Origin: CAZHRC01 sp964533865 | Lineage (GTDB): Bacteria > Bacillota > Clostridia > Tissierellales > Peptoniphilaceae | DNA length: 28,921 bases | Assembly: GCA_964533865.1 (NCBI GenBank) | Contig: CAZHRC010000021.1 | Location: 1 to 28,921 of the forward strand | Direction of reading: 5' to 3' | Shown here: in pieces, positions 25,063 through 28,921 of the stretch | How the letters are laid out: every line of letters starts with the position of its first letter | Numbering within the stretch: position 1 is the stretch's first letter | Made by a program: the position numbers and the translations under genes | The notes under the pieces: generated by a model | The model's database searches: none | Told to the model about the DNA's origin: nothing | The model's input: only the letters and a program-made list of their open reading frames with translations

Positions 25063-25103
25063 GGAATCAGAGTACATTAATTGATGTAAGGAGATTGTTA
25101 ACC

Positions 25104-26318
25104 ATGAAAAAAATTGGCCTTCTCGGCTTGGGTACGGTGGGTAGCGGAGTCTACGACATTGTACAAAACAGACAGAAACAACTTAAAGACATCGTCGGTG
25201 AGGACGTGGTCATCGGTAAGATCCTCGACTTGAGAGATCCCACACCTGAGGAAGACGCTTCCCTATTCACCAAAAACTACGACGATATCTTGAATGATCC
25301 CACCATTGACGTGATTGTCGAAGTCACCGGCGCTGATGAGATCGCCAAGGATTTTATGATCCGCGCGATGGAACATAAAAAACACGTGGTTACCGCAAAT
25401 AAATCGGTTATTAGCGCTCATATGGAAGAGTTGACGGCGATTGCCGATGCCAACCAAGTGGTATTGGCTTATGAAGCGGCTGTTGGCGGTGCGATCCCCA
25501 TTATTAAACCCCTAAAAGAAGAAGTGGTGCTCAATGAAGTCAACGAGATCGAAGGGATTTTGAACGGCACGTGCAATTATATTTTAACCCGAATGATCAA
25601 TGAAGGCTTGGAGTACTCCGATATTTTGAAAAACGCTCAGGACCTTGGCTACGCTGAAGCGAACCCTTCTGCTGACGTGGACGGGTTTGACACCCAACGC
25701 AAACTGCGCATCTTGGCGACTTTGGCCTTTGGTGGCAAGGTTTCGGAGGAAGATATCGAAGTGGTCGGTATCACTTCCATTAAAAAGGTGGACATCGATT
25801 ATTTCAAGACCAACAACTGGACGGTGAAACTCATCGCCAAGGCTCACAAATTCCCCGACAACACCTACACTGCCATCGTCGAGCCGACGATTGTACCAGA
25901 GGGACATTTCTTCTCCTCGGTCAACATGGCTTTTAACGCTGTTTCCATCGATGGAGATCACGTGGGCGAGTTGAAGTTCTACGGTCAAGGCGCTGGAAAA
26001 CTTCCAACTGCCGATGCGGTGCTGCGAGATGTTCTCGACATTTATCTCGACAGCCATCGCTTGGGTCACTCATTAGGCGATGACGTCCTAGAGAATGTGA
26101 ACCACAAAGCCAATGGAAACTACTACTTGAGAGCTTCTGGAACCTCGAGCTTCCTCGACGACCTTCAAAAAGAAGGCATTCGCGCACGCCGCATTTACCG
26201 CAGCGTTGGCAACCTTCAAATGGTTTTCTACGGTATCAGCCGCGAAAACGTCTACGCCATGGTCGAAAAATATCACATGAAACCAGAGGATTATCTCATC
26301 GCCCGTTTGGATGATTAA
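25104..26318 (+). CDS. hom: Homoserine dehydrogenase
   Basis: A 404-residue protein. The NAD(P) loop GLGTVG is at 8-13, Lys100 is in VTANKS, and the catalytic region GYAEANPSADVDGFDTQRK (182-200) holds conserved Asp and Lys residues. It reduces aspartate semialdehyde to homoserine, shared by the threonine and methionine branches. The C-terminus (about 330-404) resembles a short ACT-type regulatory domain, which would allow feedback by threonine; this is less certain. ATG 25104 is chosen over TTG 25095 because TAAGGAG (25087-25093) is correctly spaced. Confidence 0.95.
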   Translation: MKKIGLLGLGTVGSGVYDIVQNRQKQLKDIVGEDVVIGKILDLRDPTPEEDASLFTKNYDDILNDPTIDVIVEVTGADEIAKDFMIRAMEHKKHVVTANKSVISAHMEELTAIADANQVVLAYEAAVGGAIPIIKPLKEEVVLNEVNEIEGILNGTCNYILTRMINEGLEYSDILKNAQDLGYAEANPSADVDGFDTQRKLRILATLAFGGKVSEEDIEVVGITSIKKVDIDYFKTNNWTVKLIAKAHKFPDNTYTAIVEPTIVPEGHFFSSVNMAFNAVSIDGDHVGELKFYGQGAGKLPTADAVLRDVLDIYLDSHRLGHSLGDDVLENVNHKANGNYYLRASGTSSFLDDLQKEGIRARRIYRSVGNLQMVFYGISRENVYAMVEKYHMKPEDYLIARLDD

Positions 26319-26334
26319 CCTTATCGATGAATTG

Positions 26335-26379
26335 AAAAGAGCACAGTTGGAATTTTCCGACTGTGCTCTTTTATTTTTT
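26335..26379. terminator. Bidirectional intrinsic terminator between hom and trkH
   Basis: AAAAGAGCACAGT (26335-26347) pairs with ACTGTGCTCTTTT (26360-26372). The plus strand ends in TTTTATTTTTT and the minus strand in TTTT, so it can stop both convergent transcripts. Confidence 0.88.
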
Positions 26380-26435
26380 CGACTATAATGTGGATGCCAC
26401 TAAGCAAAGCTAAGAGCCTGTATCCGTAAGCTCAA

Positions 26436-27884
26436 TCAACCTCTTCGCCAAGTTTGTGGAGAGAACAAGACGATGACAGGATAGATTTCCAACCTCCCCA
26501 TGACCATGGCTAGGCACATGAGCAACTTGGATCGGCTGGTAAATTCCGCGTAGTCCGCAGAAGGGCCGAGGAGGTCCAAGCCTTGACCTACGTTGTTGAG
26601 TGTGGCGATGACGGCGCTAAAGGCTGAACTAAAGGTCGTGGTGTCGATGGAGATAAAAAGGAGCAAAACGGCGAAGACCACCGCGTAGGTGATCAGATAA
26701 AAACTGACGCTGCGTTGGGTTTTAGCATCTAGCATTTTGCCCTCATAGGTGATCGGCACCGCTCGGTTGGGGCTAATGGCGCGTCGAAACTCTTGGAGGG
26801 TGGTTTTGATGTAGATGGCCATACGCGACACTTTGAGCCCCGATGTGGTCGAACCTGCCATGGCGCCACTGAACATGAGAAAGAGCAAAATCACATGACT
26901 AGCCACCGGCCATGTGCCGAGATCGGTGTTGGTGTAGGCTGTAGTGGAAATGACCGAGGTGACAGTGAAAAACACTTCAAATACCATCGAGACCACATTG
27001 TCGTACAAGTGGCGCAAGTTGATGCACAGCAGCAGCACCGATACGCCAATAAATCCAAGATACCATTTGAGTTCTTCATTTTTTAACGCGTCTTTCATCC
27101 TCCGAATAAAGATGAGGTAGTACAAGTTGAAGTTGACGCCAAAGAGCATCATAAATAACCCTAGGACAAACTCCACGTAGTAACTGTCGTAAAATTGGAT
27201 GGAATTTTCGTGGAGACCAAAGCCTCCTGTCCCCGCTACCCCAAAGCCGAGAAGAAAGGAGTCAAAAAGAGGGATACCTCCTATGGCAAGCAATAGAATA
27301 AGAACTACGGTCATGGAAAGGTAGATGGTGTAGAGGATGCGTATCGAAGTGGATGTTTTCGATTCCAATTTCCCAAAGGTAGGCCCTGGAAGCTCTGCTT
27401 TCATGATGTAGACCCCTTTTGACCCCATTTTGGGCAACACCGCCATGACAAAAACCAACATTCCCATACCGCCGAGCATAAGGGTGAAACTTCGCCAAAA
27501 GAGCAGAGATCGAGGAAGGTTGAGGACGTTTCCTAAAACGCTGGCACCTGTGGTCGTAAAACCGGAGGTGGATTCAAAAAGGGCGTCGACATAAGAAGGA
27601 ACTGCACCGCTTAAGTAAAAAGGCAAGGCGCCAAATACCGAGAGGAACACCCAACCCAAGGACACGACGACAAAGCCTTCCAAGGCGTAAAACTCGGTGG
27701 ATCTAGGCCGTTGGTTGCTCACCATCCAACCGACGGCCAATAGCAGAGCCATGGTCACAAAAAAGGCGCCTATGGTTTGTGAGCCCTCGCCGTAGATGTA
27801 GCCCACCACCACTGAAGGCAGCATGCACAGCGACTCCATCATCAACAGCCTGCCGATAATGTAGGCGATCATTGCGTAATTCAT
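26436..27884 (-). CDS. trkH: Trk-type potassium uptake protein TrkH
   Basis: A 482-residue protein with about ten membrane segments and the four pore-loop units of the TrkH/KtrB family. Loop 1 has STSGFTTTGAS (Thr-Thr-Gly at 111-113), loop 2 AGTGGFGLHENS, loop 3 VISTTAYTNTDLGTWP and loop 4 NNVGQGLDLLGPSADY. The C-terminal LEIYPVIVLFSPQTWRR is typical. It takes up K+ under control of the cytoplasmic TrkA ring. It follows trkA by 9 bp with a GGAGGG-type ribosome site. Oddity: loop 3 has Ala316 where glycine is expected. Confidence 0.92.
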   Translation of the reverse strand: MNYAMIAYIIGRLLMMESLCMLPSVVVGYIYGEGSQTIGAFFVTMALLLAVGWMVSNQRPRSTEFYALEGFVVVSLGWVFLSVFGALPFYLSGAVPSYVDALFESTSGFTTTGASVLGNVLNLPRSLLFWRSFTLMLGGMGMLVFVMAVLPKMGSKGVYIMKAELPGPTFGKLESKTSTSIRILYTIYLSMTVVLILLLAIGGIPLFDSFLLGFGVAGTGGFGLHENSIQFYDSYYVEFVLGLFMMLFGVNFNLYYLIFIRRMKDALKNEELKWYLGFIGVSVLLLCINLRHLYDNVVSMVFEVFFTVTSVISTTAYTNTDLGTWPVASHVILLFLMFSGAMAGSTTSGLKVSRMAIYIKTTLQEFRRAISPNRAVPITYEGKMLDAKTQRSVSFYLITYAVVFAVLLLFISIDTTTFSSAFSAVIATLNNVGQGLDLLGPSADYAEFTSRSKLLMCLAMVMGRLEIYPVIVLFSPQTWRRG

Positions 27885-27893
27885 ACACCCTCC

Positions 27894-28921
27894 CTACTCC
27901 AATATGTCGTCAATATCCGATAGGATTTGATCCATGGACAAGATGAGCACTTGATCGCCCACAAGTAATCGATCCTCTCCTGAGGGAAACAAGAGCTCCG
28001 CTCCTCGTTTGATCATAGCGATCATTAAATTATCTTTTAGCACCATAAACTTGATAGGGATATCTGTGGCTTTGCAGTCGTCGACGATGGTAAAGGTCAC
28101 GCCCTCTACCCGGTTGCCCGCCAGTCGGACAAAGGAGTCGATTTTGGTGTCTTTTGAGCTCTGTAAGGAGCGCACAAAGCGAATGATGGTATTAGCCACG
28201 AGCAGCCTCGGGGTGATGACCGTACCCAGATTAAACTGTTCGATGACTTTGACCAAATCGGTGCGGTTGACTTTCGTAATGGTTTTGAGCACCCCTTGTT
28301 GAGTTCCAAAGAGGGAAAGCAGGATGTTCTCTTCATCGATGGGCACCAATGACACCAATGCATCGTAAAGAGACACCCGCTCTTCGCGGAGAAAAGCTTG
28401 GTTGGTCCCATCGCCATGGACCACTTCCACCTCTGGAAAATCCGTGGCGAAATCGTTGCAAATAGCGAGGTTGGAGTCGATAACTTTGGCGCGAAACCCT
28501 AATCGCAAAAGCTCAGGTAATAAATAGCGGGTGATTTTCCCTGCCCCTACAATGAGAACCGAGTGGATCTTTTTGATACCCACTCGCAGAGCGTTGTAAA
28601 ACCTGCGAATCGCTGAGTTTTCGCCGATGACGTGGATAATATCTCCCCCTTCGACGGTCATGTCACCTGTGGGAATGCGCACATCGCCCTCTCTCTCCCG
28701 GACGCAAATCAAAATGTGAGGATGGCGTTTTCGGATAAAAGCTAGATTTTTCCCTTCGTAATCCGATCCCTTTGGCACGAGAAATTGGACGATTTGACTT
28801 TTGCCATTGGCTATAGGTTCCACATCCAGGGCGTTGGGGTATTGGAGGTTTCTCACGATGTCTTTCGCCGCTTCCATCTCTGGATTGATGGTCAAGGTGA
28901 TGCCCATGGACTCGCGTAAAA
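27894..28921 (-). CDS. trkA: Trk potassium uptake regulatory protein TrkA, 5' end outside the window
   Basis: The visible 342 residues run off the right edge; a full TrkA is about 450. The frame stays open past the ATG at 28907 (LRESMG...), so that ATG is probably not the start. The visible part has the end of the first RCK unit (GITLTINPEMEAA then a TrkA_C domain, about 30-110) and a full second RCK: a Rossmann start HSVLIVGAGKITRYLLPELL, GDGTNQAFLRE, and a C-terminal TrkA_C domain. The nucleotide loop GAGKIT lacks the last glycine. This protein binds NAD(H) or ATP/ADP and gates TrkH, encoded just downstream. Confidence 0.93.
   Translation of the reverse strand, partial: LRESMGITLTINPEMEAAKDIVRNLQYPNALDVEPIANGKSQIVQFLVPKGSDYEGKNLAFIRKRHPHILICVREREGDVRIPTGDMTVEGGDIIHVIGENSAIRRFYNALRVGIKKIHSVLIVGAGKITRYLLPELLRLGFRAKVIDSNLAICNDFATDFPEVEVVHGDGTNQAFLREERVSLYDALVSLVPIDEENILLSLFGTQQGVLKTITKVNRTDLVKVIEQFNLGTVITPRLLVANTIIRFVRSLQSSKDTKIDSFVRLAGNRVEGVTFTIVDDCKATDIPIKFMVLKDNLMIAMIKRGAELLFPSGEDRLLVGDQVLILSMDQILSDIDDILE

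Overview
The window looks like a chromosomal segment from an anaerobic, amino-acid- and peptide-using member of the Bacillota (Clostridia-like, GC content by eye close to half). The reasons are a T-box riboswitch, strong AGGAGG-type ribosome binding sites, a NiaR/3H regulator with a niacin ECF transporter, split B12-dependent methionine synthase genes, DUF1538/PII-like genes, and two peptidases (PepF and an M29 aminopeptidase). There is no phage, plasmid, rRNA or tRNA signal. The genes are mostly housekeeping and metabolic, tightly packed in short operons, with non-coding palindromic repeats in two places.

Layout. 1-430: a patch of non-coding repeats (palindromic elements, a tandem mini-hairpin array, AAGGTCAA-type repeats). 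492-2428 (minus): an ATP-grasp ligase and an esterase-like hydrolase under one promoter, closed by a terminator. 2583-4732 (minus): a DUF1538 membrane protein and a double-domain PII-like protein, overlapping by 4 bp and closed by a terminator. 4817-7533 (minus): an orphan coiled-coil protein and oligoendopeptidase F. 7671-13712 (plus): an M29 aminopeptidase, a MetH reactivation-domain-like protein, a three-module MetH, and a bifunctional homocysteine methyltransferase/methylenetetrahydrofolate reductase, one methionine/one-carbon operon with overlapping genes. 13800-15348 (plus): a consensus promoter, a tryptophan-type T-box leader and a phenylacetate-CoA-ligase-family gene. 15367-15567: a third palindromic element and a hairpin. 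15588-18163 (minus): a niacin ECF S component with its own NiaR operator, niaR, and an aldehyde dehydrogenase. 18436-22361 (plus): a MacB-type ABC ATPase, an exported membrane-anchored beta-domain protein and an FtsX/MacB permease. 22637-26318 (plus): thrC-thrB and hom, the threonine branch, with look-alike leaders. 26436-28921 (minus): trkH and a trkA that runs off the right edge.

How they fit together. Peptides are cut by PepF and the M29 enzyme; methionine and threonine are made by the met and thr/hom genes (homoserine-derived aspartate family). The T-box points to control of the aryl-CoA ligase by uncharged tRNA-Trp, so this ligase probably works toward tryptophan synthesis (arylacetate to aryl-CoA, then reductive carboxylation elsewhere in the genome). 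NiaR senses niacin status and controls uptake. The least-described items are the tandem PII/DUF1538 pair, the ATP-grasp/esterase pair, the ABC system with its beta-domain partner, and the repeat elements.
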